35,838 nucleotides of DNA, from positions 1 through 35,838 of the forward strand of contig JAILDD010000264.1 in the NCBI GenBank assembly GCA_024689605.1. Direction: 5' to 3'. The DNA is from Lachnospiraceae bacterium (GTDB lineage: Bacteria; Bacillota_A; Clostridia; Lachnospirales; Lachnospiraceae). The notes under the pieces are model-generated. The model was not told where the DNA came from and ran no database searches. It worked only from the letters and a program-made list of their open reading frames with translations. Position numbers and translations under genes: made by a program. Of the stretch, positions 25,597 to 34,781 are shown piece after piece (positions within the stretch are counted from its first letter, which is position 1; the number at the start of each line of letters is the position of its first letter).

Positions 25597-27330
25597 CTAT
25601 CTGTTTTGCAATGAAACCATATTTGCATATGTTCCGTTCTTATTTATGAGCGATGCGTGATCTCCTCGCTCTATGATCTTCCCGTCCGAAACGACTAAGA
25701 TCTGATCCGCATCCTTTATGGTCTTTAGCCTGTGTGCGATCACAAGAAGCGTCTTGTCCTTACACAGCTCCGATATTGCCTCCTGTATAGCTCTTTCATT
25801 ATCGGCATCCACGCTTGCGGTAGCCTCGTCAAGTATTACGATCGGCGAATCCTTTAATATACACCTGGCTATTGATATCCTCTGCTTTTCGCCGCCTGAA
25901 AGTGATTCCCCTCCTTCTCCGATCACTGTATCAAATCCATCTGGAAGCTGCATGATAAAGTCATAGCACCTGGCCTTTTTAGCGGCCTCTTCAACTTCCT
26001 CCCTTGTTGCATCGGGCCTGCTTATAGCTATATTGTTATATATGGTGTCCCGGAAAAGATATACTCTCTGGAATACCATACTGATCTGATCCATAAGACT
26101 TCCAAGCGATACATCCCTTATGTCTTCTCCCCTTACCAGTATCCGTCCATTCTTAACATCCCAAAAACGGGCCAGCAGCGAAGCTATGGTTGACTTTCCC
26201 CCGCCTGAGGGTCCTACGAGCGCCGTCATCTGACCTTTCTTTACCGAAAATGATACATTTTTAAGTACGTCTTTCTCGGTATATCCGAAGCTGACATTAT
26301 CGTATTCAATCTCATACGCCCCATTATCGCTGCCCGAAGCCGTCCCGATTGTTTTCTTTCCTCTGTCATCCAGTTCCTCTGCGGCAAACACTTCCTCTAT
26401 CCTGTCAAGACTTGCGCTTGTCACGGTAAGTCTGGCCATCTGACTGTAGTAACTCTTGATAGATACAAACATATCGAAAAGAAAGAGTGCCATTCCAACC
26501 ATATAAATATCCGAGATACAGCCTGCATTAAAGAGGTAGGCACATAATGCCATCACCAGTGCAGTTCCTATTCCGAAGGCAAGGTAAAGTGCTCTCGCCC
26601 AAGGCGCGTAAGCAACTTCGAAATCAATGCTTTCCTTACAGCTCTTTTCGAATTCATCCGTAAGCCTGCGGGACTTTTCTCCAAGCATATTGTATGACTT
26701 GATAATCCCGATACCCTCCGCAAAATCAAGCACCTCCTCCGTTAGCGACTCACTGTCCTCCTGCTTGATAACGGAATGCTTCATCGTGGTCTTTAACATG
26801 AGGTTTCCGATCACTATAAATACTGCTACAACGAGTACGGATAACAGTCCAAGTCTTATATCCATCACAAACATCATGACCGTCATAATCCCCTGCGAAA
26901 TAATAAAGGTGACAAGCTCCGACAATACCCCCATGCAGTTTTCTTCGATAAACACCATGTCAGTAGCAAGAACCGAGCTGATCTTTCCGATATTTCCTTC
27001 GGTAAAATAGCCCATCGGAAGCTTTCGCAGATGATCACCGAGCCTTAAACGCATATCGGCAAATACCATATATCCGGTTGCGGATTGTAGCACATTGGAT
27101 ATATGTTCAAAAACAGCCTGTAAAATAACGCTTATAAGAGCAGCAATCCCAAGATAGACACACCATTTCCCGTCCATCAGCCCCTGCATAAACCGGCTTA
27201 TGCATATAAAACACAGTACAAGCGGAGCCTTCATCATAAGCCCCTTTAAAAAGGCCGTTATGTAAGAGGCTCGTATCCTCCCCTTGTACTCCCCGGTAAT
27301 ATTTATAAGTCTGTGCATTATCTTTATCAT
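25597..27330 (-). CDS. ABC half-transporter, pair A, second subunit
   Basis: 577 residues: six membrane helices (about 1-310) fused to a nucleotide-binding domain. Walker A GPSGGGKST (373-381), Q-loop Gln421, signature LSGGEKQ (477-483), Walker B with Asp501 and Glu502, and H-loop His533 are intact, so this site is catalytically complete. The Walker B tail reads DEATASVDADNE. The gene begins 4 bases after its partner, with its ribosome site GGGAGGC inside the partner's end, so they form a heterodimer. By exporter fold and motif form it falls with siderophore-related ABCB members such as YbtQ and IrtB; direction (import or export) is not visible in sequence. Confidence 0.88.
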   Translation of the reverse strand: MIKIMHRLINITGEYKGRIRASYITAFLKGLMMKAPLVLCFICISRFMQGLMDGKWCVYLGIAALISVILQAVFEHISNVLQSATGYMVFADMRLRLGDHLRKLPMGYFTEGNIGKISSVLATDMVFIEENCMGVLSELVTFIISQGIMTVMMFVMDIRLGLLSVLVVAVFIVIGNLMLKTTMKHSVIKQEDSESLTEEVLDFAEGIGIIKSYNMLGEKSRRLTDEFEKSCKESIDFEVAYAPWARALYLAFGIGTALVMALCAYLFNAGCISDIYMVGMALFLFDMFVSIKSYYSQMARLTVTSASLDRIEEVFAAEELDDRGKKTIGTASGSDNGAYEIEYDNVSFGYTEKDVLKNVSFSVKKGQMTALVGPSGGGKSTIASLLARFWDVKNGRILVRGEDIRDVSLGSLMDQISMVFQRVYLFRDTIYNNIAISRPDATREEVEEAAKKARCYDFIMQLPDGFDTVIGEGGESLSGGEKQRISIARCILKDSPIVILDEATASVDADNERAIQEAISELCKDKTLLVIAHRLKTIKDADQILVVSDGKIIERGDHASLINKNGTYANMVSLQNR

Positions 27331-27334
27331 GATA

Positions 27335-29068
27335 TTAAGCCTCCCTCACCTTCCAGGTACTTGCCGAAACCGACGCTTCCCATAATTTTCTGTATTCGGA
27401 GCAGTCCTCTAACAGTTTGTCATGGGTGTCCGCCGCAATGCATTTACCCTCTTTCATTACACAGATCTTATCGGCACTTTTTATAGTCGAAAGCCTGTGG
27501 GCGATTACCAGAACAGTCTTATCTTTTACTATCTCATCAAGTGCCGCATTCATTTTCTCTTCATTTTCCGGATCCATAAATGCCGTTGCCTCGTCAAGGA
27601 CTATGATGGGGGCATTCTTAAGTATCGCCCTTGCAAGTGATATTCTCTGGCGTTCACCGCCGGATAACTGCTTGCCTCCGTCACCGGCCTGAGTTTCTAT
27701 ACCATCCGGCAGCCGGTCAAGAAATTCATTACACTGGGCCCTTTTTGCCGCATCAAGCACTTCCTCCTTAGTGGCCCCCGGCTTACCTATAAGAATGTTT
27801 TCATACAGACTGGTATTAAACAAAAACTGTTCCTGTGAAACGAACGCCACCTGATCATTAAGGGCCTCAAGAGACATATCCGTTATATCCTGACCTCCTA
27901 TGGCTATGCTTCCGGAATCAAGATCGTAATAATGTACTAAAAGCTTAGCAAGCGTTGACTTTCCGCTTCCGGATTCGCCTACAAGTGCTGTAGTGGTTCC
28001 CTGCTTAAGCGAAAGATTTACACCGTGAAGAACCTCTGTATCCTCGTAACCAAAATGAATATCTTTAAATTCAACATTCAGACCATCACCCTTAAAGCCC
28101 GATGTTCCCTCATTAAGCGGCGGATGCTCCATCATCTTCTCAAGCTCGGCGATCTTATAATCAAGTTGTGGAAACTTGCCGGCAAAATTGAGTGCTTTTA
28201 ACACAGAAGGCCCCACGGCAAAAGACATACAAAACACCAGCACCATCCTCTCAAGTGTTATAGTCCCGCCAAGTACCATCATGGATCCGAAAGGCAGCAT
28301 TAGAAGTACAAGACAGGGAAGCACGCTTGAATATATCGCCATCCACGGCCAGCATACCTTATACCAGTCGATCGTAAAGTCCCGGTAATTCTTAACCATG
28401 TCACCGAAACGCTTATAGGATTCCCCGTCTTTGTTAAAGACCTTTACGACTTCCATTCCGTTTACATATTCGATGATCGTATTATTCATCTTCGTAGCGG
28501 ATTCGTAATAAGCATTCATCTTCTCAAATCCGGATTTCATCATCATACCCATTGCAAACATTCCGATTACAAGAGGCACCAGTGATAAAAGACCAAGCCT
28601 CCAATCGAATATGAACATAAGAACGATAATGATAATCGGTATCGCGATATTCGCGATTCCCTCCGGGATAGCATGAGCCAACAGGAGTTCAACCTGATCT
28701 ATATCGTCCGTAAATACTTTCTTGATACGGCCCGTACCAAGTTCCTGTATGTTTCCGAGAGGCTGCTTTTCAAGTTTTCCCTGCAGGGAGACCCTAAGGT
28801 TTTTAAGGGTGTTGTATGCACTGATATGCGAAAACGTAAGTCCCTGCACATAAGAGACCGAAAAGATGATCTCGCATACTGCGATCGCCACAACCCGGAA
28901 CAGAATAAAAGAAGCATCTATACGCTCCCCCCGGATAAGCGGAACTATAATCTGATACATGAAAAAATAAGGCATAACATTTGCGATGATACCTATGGAC
29001 ATCATTATCACAGCCCACACAGTATACTTTTTGTACTCTCCAATATAGGGAGCCACTCTCTTAAACAT
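27335..29068 (-). CDS. ABC half-transporter, pair A, first subunit
   Basis: 577 residues with six membrane helices and a C-terminal ATPase. Walker A GESGSGKST (364-372), signature LSGGERQ (468-474), catalytic Asp492 and Glu493, and the Walker B tail DEATAFMDPENE, close to the ATAFADPENE form I associate with YbtP and IrtA siderophore importers. It lacks the FAD-binding SIP domain that IrtA has at its N-terminus. CGGAGGAAATAAA precedes the ATG at 29068. Metal box 9 lies 31 bases upstream of the start and is likely the control point of pair A. Confidence 0.88.
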   Translation of the reverse strand: MFKRVAPYIGEYKKYTVWAVIMMSIGIIANVMPYFFMYQIIVPLIRGERIDASFILFRVVAIAVCEIIFSVSYVQGLTFSHISAYNTLKNLRVSLQGKLEKQPLGNIQELGTGRIKKVFTDDIDQVELLLAHAIPEGIANIAIPIIIIVLMFIFDWRLGLLSLVPLVIGMFAMGMMMKSGFEKMNAYYESATKMNNTIIEYVNGMEVVKVFNKDGESYKRFGDMVKNYRDFTIDWYKVCWPWMAIYSSVLPCLVLLMLPFGSMMVLGGTITLERMVLVFCMSFAVGPSVLKALNFAGKFPQLDYKIAELEKMMEHPPLNEGTSGFKGDGLNVEFKDIHFGYEDTEVLHGVNLSLKQGTTTALVGESGSGKSTLAKLLVHYYDLDSGSIAIGGQDITDMSLEALNDQVAFVSQEQFLFNTSLYENILIGKPGATKEEVLDAAKRAQCNEFLDRLPDGIETQAGDGGKQLSGGERQRISLARAILKNAPIIVLDEATAFMDPENEEKMNAALDEIVKDKTVLVIAHRLSTIKSADKICVMKEGKCIAADTHDKLLEDCSEYRKLWEASVSASTWKVREA

Positions 29069-29098
29069 TTTATTTCCTCCGTCTGCTTCATTTTTTGA

Positions 29099-29112
29099 TT
29101 AGCATCTGCTAA
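29099..29112. promoter_or_regulatory. Metal-regulator box 9 (ABC pair A)
   Basis: TTAGCATCTGCTAA, perfect TTAGC/GCTAA arms, between the methyltransferase stop and the pair A start. No clear -35/-10 surrounds it, so the promoter is uncertain. Confidence 0.78.
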
Positions 29113-29126
29113 CCGAATACCTGTTT

Positions 29127-29150
29127 TTAAGCCGTCTTTCGACGGCTTAA
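29127..29150. terminator. Hairpin after methyltransferase, no T-run
   Basis: TTAAGCCGTC and GACGGCTTAA form a perfect 10-bp stem closed by a 4-base loop (GAAA on the minus strand). It lies just after the stop of the methyltransferase gene but is followed by AAAAC on that strand, so it is either a weak terminator or a 3'-end stabiliser. Confidence 0.5.
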
Positions 29151-29155
29151 GAATT

Positions 29156-29794
29156 CTATTTAATTGCCACAAGATGCATCCTGAACTTCTTTGCTCTTTC
29201 AAGTTTTTCAATCTTAAGCCCGGAATTGTCACAAAATGCCTTAATCTCATCGAGTGATCTTGCTGCCACATCACCATGTCCGACAAGGTTCGCCAGTGGC
29301 ATCTCTGTGTGATTCATAAGCCACAGTATCGGTCCCAGTGCTGTATAATCCTGCAAGACGAGCTTTCCGCCGGGTCTTAATACTCTCTTTACGCTGTTAA
29401 AGAACATCTGGGGATTCGGGTAATGGTGAAAACTGTTTGTACATATGATCACATCAAAGGTTTCATTATCAAACGGGAGCTTTTCGCAGTCTCCCACAAT
29501 CCAGTCCACTCCTTGCAGGTTCTTTGCTTTCGCCACTTCGATCATCTTAGGTGTCAGATCAAGACCGACATAGTGTTTTGAGCTGTCATTTTCATACAGA
29601 ATTGAGATCATCGGACCGGTACCGCATCCGCAGTCAAGCAGATCATGATACTGTGTTTTCCTCAGCTCTTCCTCAATATAAGGATAATCATCCTTGCACA
29701 TCTCATATATTCCGGCACGATCTGTCTCGTAGATTTCCGCCGCCTTTGTAAATTCACTGATTGTCAGATTCTTATACTGCTGTGCAGTTTTCAT
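29156..29794 (-). CDS. Class I SAM-dependent methyltransferase
   Basis: 212 residues. Motif I LLDCGCGTGPMI (about 60-71), acidic end of motif II GLDLTPKMIEVA, motif III DVIICTNSFHHYPNP and post-motif LRPGGKLVLQDY place it in the Methyltransf_11/UbiE-like group. Substrate is not readable; relatives methylate quinones, small natural products or tetrapyrroles. It lies between the two ABC pairs, with a second methyltransferase 103 bases upstream on the same strand, and could modify a transported compound (inference). GGAGAAG precedes the ATG at 29794. Confidence 0.87.
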   Translation of the reverse strand: MKTAQQYKNLTISEFTKAAEIYETDRAGIYEMCKDDYPYIEEELRKTQYHDLLDCGCGTGPMISILYENDSSKHYVGLDLTPKMIEVAKAKNLQGVDWIVGDCEKLPFDNETFDVIICTNSFHHYPNPQMFFNSVKRVLRPGGKLVLQDYTALGPILWLMNHTEMPLANLVGHGDVAARSLDEIKAFCDNSGLKIEKLERAKKFRMHLVAIK

Positions 29795-29897
29795 TAGCTT
29801 CTCCTATTATTCTCTTGGAAATTTATTGAAAAAACGTACTTGTAGTAGTCAGGAAAAATGGACACGAAAATGTATTCTATTTTGAATAGAGCAATTC

Positions 29898-30494
29898 TTA
29901 CCGCCATTCCCGATAATTCTTGCTTAATACGATCTGTCTCTCGCACACTCCGATCCTGGATATAGCTGCCGGGACAAACCCCAGTCGCCCGGCAGCATAT
30001 AATATTGCTTTATCATCACCCAATGCATTCTGATTTGAGCGTTTTACCGCTCCGGCATACATAGTATTATAAGAATTAACAAATATCCCCTTATCCTTAA
30101 GTGTTCTGAATATCTCAGACAAGACCTTATCCGGTTCATCCCAAAAGTAACAGGTATCTGTAGTAATGATAACATCAAACTTGTTTTCATCATAAGGGAG
30201 CTTCTCTGCCCTGCCCAAAGTAAGAAAGGCTTTATCCCCTAACCGCTCCCCTGCTGCTTCATACATATCTTCAGACATGTCTATTCCGTAAACCGTACAC
30301 TCCGGATAATAAGCTTTGATCATCTCCAGCTGTCTTCCGTTACCAAACCCTATCTCCAGGACTTTGGATGTCTTTCCGGATATGTGCTTAAGATTGGCCG
30401 CATACATCTTTTTATTTGACATATTCATCATCTTCGAGAATAATCTTCCGACAATACCGTGCGGATTCCCAAATTGAGAGATAAAATAATTCAA
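29898..30494 (-). CDS. Class I SAM-dependent methyltransferase
   Basis: 198 residues. Motif I KVLEIGFGNGRQL (about 44-56), motif II YGIDMSEDMYEAA, and motif III DVIITTDTCYFWDEPDKVL, ending with NSYNTMYAGAVKRSN. It differs clearly from the neighbour at 29156, so it is not a recent duplicate. The start at 30494 has a purine-rich GAAGGAAG about 20 bases upstream, further than usual, so a start at ATG of residue 22 is possible. It follows ABC pair B by 22 bases and is probably co-transcribed. Substrate unknown. Confidence 0.85.
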   Translation of the reverse strand: MNYFISQFGNPHGIVGRLFSKMMNMSNKKMYAANLKHISGKTSKVLEIGFGNGRQLEMIKAYYPECTVYGIDMSEDMYEAAGERLGDKAFLTLGRAEKLPYDENKFDVIITTDTCYFWDEPDKVLSEIFRTLKDKGIFVNSYNTMYAGAVKRSNQNALGDDKAILYAAGRLGFVPAAISRIGVCERQIVLSKNYREWR

Positions 30495-30516
30495 ATTTTA
30501 ATTCTTCCTTCTTTTT

Positions 30517-32250
30517 TTACATTGTCCAGTTCTGTGATATGAGCTGCTGCGCAGTCATACCGCTGTATATACTGTCATAGCCTGACAAAAACTCGGGGCT
30601 GCCCTGTTCGGCAACCACACCATCTTTAAGAACAACGATATGATCCGCTTTTGCAATGGTCCTCATACGGTGTGCAATGATCATGACCGTCTTGTTCCTT
30701 ATCAGTCTTGACAGAGCTTCCTGGATAGCTGTCTCATTCTCGGCATCAAGCGACGCAGTAGCTTCATCCAAAAGAATCACAGGCGCATCCTTAAGGAACG
30801 CTCTTGCTATGGATATCCTCTGCCTCTCTCCTCCGGAAAGCTCGCTTCCGTTCTCTCCTATGTTCGTTTCATATTTGTCCGGAAGAAGATTTACAAACTC
30901 ATCGCAGTTTGCCAGCTTTGCAGCCTCAATAACCTCTTCGTCAGTAGCTCCGCTCTTCCCGATACGGATATTCTCCATTACGGAGTTGTTAAAAAGCGTT
31001 ACATCCTGAAAAACGATGGAATATTTCGAGAGCAGTGTTTCCGGATCTATCTTTGAGATATCCTCTCCTCCGAGAGTGATCTTTCCGCTGCCCACATCCC
31101 AGAACCTCGCGGCCAGTCTTGATATAGTGGTCTTTCCGCCACCGGAAGGACCGATGAGGGCTGTAACCTGGCCCTGCTTTGCCGTAAAGCTCACATCCTT
31201 TAGTACATCCGTATTATCATCATACTTGAAGCCAACATGATCAAAGACGATATCATACCCATCGTTCTTAAGTTCTTCGGAACCTGTCTGTATATCATGC
31301 GAGAGCACCTCATCCAGGCGTTCACACTGTATTCCTGTCGCTATGATCGCCGCAAAATTCTGCAACGAAATCTCCATCGGAGCATACAGCCTCGATACAA
31401 GCATCAGGAACATAAAGAATGTGAGCAGATCTATCTCTCCCTTTGCAAAGAGAGTACCGCCGACTACCGCTGTAGTTCCTATACCAAGCTTTAAGATGAT
31501 AGCTGAGGAGTTCACATACACAGCCATTTTCAGTTCAGTGAGCAGGGCGAACTTCTCAACTTTTTTGATCTTGCCGTCAAGTTCCTCCATATATCTGTCT
31601 TGCGCATTGTTAGCTCGCAGATCCCTGATGGATTCCAGACATTCTTGTATACCGTCCGCCATGGCAAGCTTAACTGCGTGGTTTTTTCGTACCGCTCTCT
31701 TTTCTGCTCCGGCGCAGGTTGTCACTATGATAAAAGCAACGGGGATCACCCAAAAGCTTGCAAGAACCATCCTCCAGTCAAAAAAGAAAAACAGGCTGAT
31801 GCCGACGATACACACCGATATGACCGCACCGATCAGCTCCGGGATCCAATGGCTGGATGCCGTTTCGATCATGGCACAGTCACCCATGATGTTCGTGGTA
31901 AGATCTGCAATATTCTTTTTTCCAAAATAGGAAAGAGGAAGCTTCCTTAATTTCTCCGCTATGGAGGTTCTTCTCACTCCACTCTCCCGGTATGTAGTCA
32001 GAAATGTTGCGTTATATTGGATAAAATTTGTAACGAAAACCAGAACGATCACAATTGCTGATCCCGCTATATAAAACGGTATCCTGCTGCTGTTTAAGCT
32101 GTCCTCCAGAAGATCCTTAATAAGTGTATACAGGATCCCAGCCGTCATCATCAGAACAATATTTGTTACGGTCACACTTATGCATGCCTTTATCATATCC
32201 ACCGCACCCTGCCTTGAGAGCGCGTATTTATGCTGTAATCTCTCAACCAT
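30517..32250 (-). CDS. ABC half-transporter, pair B, second subunit
   Basis: 577 residues from ATG 32250, which lies 2 bases after the partner stop (TGA-AG-ATG) and follows AGGTAGGTG. A GTG start 21 bases upstream is possible, but it would overlap the partner gene. Six membrane helices then Walker A GPSGGGKTT (367-375), signature LSGGERQ (471-477), catalytic Asp495 and Glu496, and Walker B tail DEATASLDAENE. This matches the B-type tail of the pair A second subunit, so the pair A layout is repeated. Length equals the other subunits. A methyltransferase gene follows by 22 bases. Confidence 0.88.
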   Translation of the reverse strand: MVERLQHKYALSRQGAVDMIKACISVTVTNIVLMMTAGILYTLIKDLLEDSLNSSRIPFYIAGSAIVIVLVFVTNFIQYNATFLTTYRESGVRRTSIAEKLRKLPLSYFGKKNIADLTTNIMGDCAMIETASSHWIPELIGAVISVCIVGISLFFFFDWRMVLASFWVIPVAFIIVTTCAGAEKRAVRKNHAVKLAMADGIQECLESIRDLRANNAQDRYMEELDGKIKKVEKFALLTELKMAVYVNSSAIILKLGIGTTAVVGGTLFAKGEIDLLTFFMFLMLVSRLYAPMEISLQNFAAIIATGIQCERLDEVLSHDIQTGSEELKNDGYDIVFDHVGFKYDDNTDVLKDVSFTAKQGQVTALIGPSGGGKTTISRLAARFWDVGSGKITLGGEDISKIDPETLLSKYSIVFQDVTLFNNSVMENIRIGKSGATDEEVIEAAKLANCDEFVNLLPDKYETNIGENGSELSGGERQRISIARAFLKDAPVILLDEATASLDAENETAIQEALSRLIRNKTVMIIAHRMRTIAKADHIVVLKDGVVAEQGSPEFLSGYDSIYSGMTAQQLISQNWTM

Positions 32251-32252
32251 CT

Positions 32253-34016
32253 TCACGCACCTACCTTCCACTCGATTGATCTTGTATACTCGTCGAACAT
32301 ATGCCTATACAAGCCGTTTTTGTTCATCAGTTCGTTATGATTTCCGGATTCTATGCATTTCCCGTCATCCATGACGAATATCCTGTCAGCATTCATAACA
32401 GTGCTTAATCTGTGTGCGATCATTATAAGAGTTTTGTTTTTTGAAAGTTCTTCGAATGCCGCCTGCACCTTTGTTTCGTTATCGGGATCTGCAAAAGCCG
32501 TAGCTTCATCAAGGATCAGAATCGGTGCATTCTTTAAAATTGCCCTGGCTATCGTTATCCTCTGTTGCTCACCCCCTGACAGATATGTTCCTTTTTCGCC
32601 TATCACGGTATGAATACCGTTCGGGAGTTTCTCGATAATATCCATACACTGAGCTTTTCTAAGAGCATCAAGAACCTCAGCTTCCGAAGCATCCGGTTTG
32701 GCCATCCGGACATTTTCAAGTATTGACTTCTTGATCAGCCTGCTGTCCTGAAATACAAATGATATATATTTCATAAGTTCAGTCTGGGAAATATCCTTCA
32801 CATTTACTCCGCCTATCAGTATCTCTCCGGAGCTCACATCAAAGAATCTGACCATCAGTTCAGCCAGTGTCGTTTTTCCCGACCCCGAAGGCCCCACGAG
32901 CGCTATATGTTCCCCCGCTTTTATTGATATCGAAACATCACTTACCGCATCACGCACAGCTCCCTTATATCGATAGCTTACATTCTTAAGCTCGATACCG
33001 TGATCGGCAGGCTTCCTGTCTGTCCGTCTTTCTTCAAGCGGTTCGATCTCCATGATCCTGTCCACACGCTTTAATGCATCTATAAGCGTCATCTCCGCTT
33101 CGCCGGTGTAAGCAATCTTTGTAAGTGCTATAGTAACCAGCGGTGTCACGATGATGTAGTACATGATATTTAAGATTGCAGCATTATCCACTCCATTCTT
33201 GGTCACAACAAATGCTGCTATCACGATAAAGGCAAATATCGCATTGATGCAGGTCATGAATCCTGTCATGGGAAACCTGAGCATTATGGTATACTCCGTT
33301 GTCCACTTTCCGAAACCGTCTATGCATGCCTTGAACCGTTTAAATGAATGTACCGTCTGCCCAAAGGTCTTTACAACCGGAACACCCCTTACATACTCAG
33401 TCGCTTCGCTACTCATGGTTTCCAGCGCATCCTGGTATTCTTTCATTTTCTCCTGCATGCCTTTCCCCATCATGGACATCATACAGGCAAACCCGATCAC
33501 TGCAGGAATCATACAGATAAGGCCGATCTTCCAGTTAAATGCAAGCACCAGAACAAGGATACCTATCGGTGTGATTGCCGCAACGGTCTTATCACAAAGA
33601 TTGTGTGCGATATATGTTTCCGTAGCCGCTGTAGAGTCGTTCACGATCCTTCTGATCCTGCCCGTTCCGTCTTCATCAAAAACTCCGAGGGGCAAGGTAA
33701 TGATCCTGCGCATCAAAGAGCTTCTCATATTGGCCTGTACGCGGAAAGCCGCTATATGTGTACATAACAGCGCCAGGATATATACGAGCAGCGCTCCCAC
33801 GATCAGTGCAACTGCCGACCATGCATAAAGCCTGATCTTATTTAATTCCTCTCCGATAACCGCGCACCTTATGATCTTCCATAGTTCGTAGTACGGGATC
33901 AGTGTCATTACAGCGCTTACTGCGGCAAGGCACCTTCCTAATGTGATCAGGATTTTATGCCCTCCCGCATACTCCCTGATCAGTTTCATGTGATCGTACT
34001 TCTCATTCTTTCCCAA
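32253..34016 (-). CDS. ABC half-transporter, pair B, first subunit (TTG start)
   Basis: 587 residues from a TTG at 34016. The TTG is preferred because GGGAGGAC lies 6-8 bases before it; the next ATG, nine codons in, has only a weak site. Six membrane helices, Walker A GPSGSGKTT (374-382), signature LSGGEQQ (479-485), catalytic Asp503 and Glu504. The Walker B tail DEATAFADPDNE is nearly the ATAFADPENE form linked with siderophore importers. No N-terminal SIP domain is present. Metal box 10 and nested inverted repeats lie upstream, and the divergent-looking TetR gene ends 125 bases upstream on the same strand. Confidence 0.88.
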   Translation of the reverse strand: MGKNEKYDHMKLIREYAGGHKILITLGRCLAAVSAVMTLIPYYELWKIIRCAVIGEELNKIRLYAWSAVALIVGALLVYILALLCTHIAAFRVQANMRSSLMRRIITLPLGVFDEDGTGRIRRIVNDSTAATETYIAHNLCDKTVAAITPIGILVLVLAFNWKIGLICMIPAVIGFACMMSMMGKGMQEKMKEYQDALETMSSEATEYVRGVPVVKTFGQTVHSFKRFKACIDGFGKWTTEYTIMLRFPMTGFMTCINAIFAFIVIAAFVVTKNGVDNAAILNIMYYIIVTPLVTIALTKIAYTGEAEMTLIDALKRVDRIMEIEPLEERRTDRKPADHGIELKNVSYRYKGAVRDAVSDVSISIKAGEHIALVGPSGSGKTTLAELMVRFFDVSSGEILIGGVNVKDISQTELMKYISFVFQDSRLIKKSILENVRMAKPDASEAEVLDALRKAQCMDIIEKLPNGIHTVIGEKGTYLSGGEQQRITIARAILKNAPILILDEATAFADPDNETKVQAAFEELSKNKTLIMIAHRLSTVMNADRIFVMDDGKCIESGNHNELMNKNGLYRHMFDEYTRSIEWKVGA

Positions 34017-34032
34017 TTTGATGTCCTCCCTG

Positions 34033-34074
34033 TTTGTTTATGTATCCGATAAACAAAAGCTATCGGTTGTTTAT
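34033..34074. repeat. Nested inverted repeats before ABC pair B
   Basis: TTTGTTTAT (34033-34041) and ATAAACAAA (34049-34057) form a perfect 9-bp inverted repeat with a 7-base spacer. A third half-site TTGTTTAT (34067-34074) also pairs with 34049-34056, and CCGATA/TATCGG (34046-34051, 34061-34066) pair. The dyad lies between metal box 10 and the start codon and could be a TetR or other operator. Confidence 0.55.
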
Positions 34075-34080
34075 TCTCGG

Positions 34081-34094
34081 TTAGCTATCGCTAA
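34081..34094. promoter_or_regulatory. Metal-regulator box 10 (ABC pair B)
   Basis: TTAGCTATCGCTAA, perfect arms within GGTTAGC/GCTAAC, 65 bases upstream of the pair B start. Promoter elements around it are not clear. Confidence 0.78.
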
Positions 34095-34120
34095 CTCAAA
34101 AGTGATAACTAACAAAATTA

Positions 34121-34140
34121 AAAAGAGCCTTGCGGCTCTT
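34121..34140 (-). terminator. Intrinsic terminator after TetR gene
   Basis: AAGAGCC (34123-34129) and GGCTCTT (34134-34140) pair with a 4-base loop. On the minus strand the stem is followed by TTTTTAATTTTG, so it closes the TetR transcript directly after its stop codon. Confidence 0.85.
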
Positions 34141-34141
34141 C

Positions 34142-34762
34142 TCAATTACTGATTCCCATTATCTTAAGCCATCCCGGCATGAAGAATTTCTGAACTGTAT
34201 CCAAATATTTTATGACTTTTTCATCGTCGTAGTCGTGTATGATCGGTTCGAAACACGCAGTCAGATATGCAGAAAGCAGCATATGCAGCTCCTCCTCACC
34301 AATGTCTGCCGCAGAATATCCATTTTCCCTCAGATACCTTATGGCATCCAGGAATTCCTTCTGGTTTTCCTCTGCATAATCATGAATAAAATGCTCATAT
34401 TTGGTTCCACCGGAGCGTAACATAAGAAGAATGAACTCATCTCTCCTTGGAAGGATCACTTCCTTGACCATGTCAACAAAGTTTTCTCCAAAAAGCTCAT
34501 CACCGTGAACTCCGTCTTCAATAAGGCTGTACTTCCTGCTTGTGTGTTTCTCTGTCCAGTCCTTTATGCTCTCGATAAGTGGCTCCACCATGGCATTAAA
34601 CATTGCTTCCTTATCAGCAAAATGCCTGTACAGGCCTGCAGAGGTCATGCCGGCGCGGGCTCCTATACTTCTGATAGATGCATCCTCATAGCCTTTTTCA
34701 AGGAACTCCTCTTTAATGGCTTTCTTTACTTTTTCATGGCTTAATGATTTATCTCTTGGCAT
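34142..34762 (-). CDS. TetR-family transcriptional regulator
   Basis: 206 residues. The N-terminal DNA-binding part (about 10-56) has the TetR helix-turn-helix SIRSIGARAGMTSAGLYRHFADKEAMF. The rest is a helical ligand and dimer domain without a family-specific motif. AGGA lies 8 bases before the ATG. It has its own promoter and terminator and is followed by ABC pair B in the same direction, so it likely controls the ABC genes or itself. A 30-bp near-perfect palindrome at 34782-34811 over its -10 is a good candidate for an autoregulatory operator. The ligand may be a transported compound (inference). Confidence 0.9.
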   Translation of the reverse strand: MPRDKSLSHEKVKKAIKEEFLEKGYEDASIRSIGARAGMTSAGLYRHFADKEAMFNAMVEPLIESIKDWTEKHTSRKYSLIEDGVHGDELFGENFVDMVKEVILPRRDEFILLMLRSGGTKYEHFIHDYAEENQKEFLDAIRYLRENGYSAADIGEEELHMLLSAYLTACFEPIIHDYDDEKVIKYLDTVQKFFMPGWLKIMGISN

Positions 34763-34781
34763 TTCTTCGATCCTGGTAAAA

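Noticed and set aside
33163..33828. 221-residue plus-strand frame opposite ABC pair B
   Set aside because: It mirrors the membrane part of the ABC subunit, and its hydrophobic look is explained by the reverse strand.
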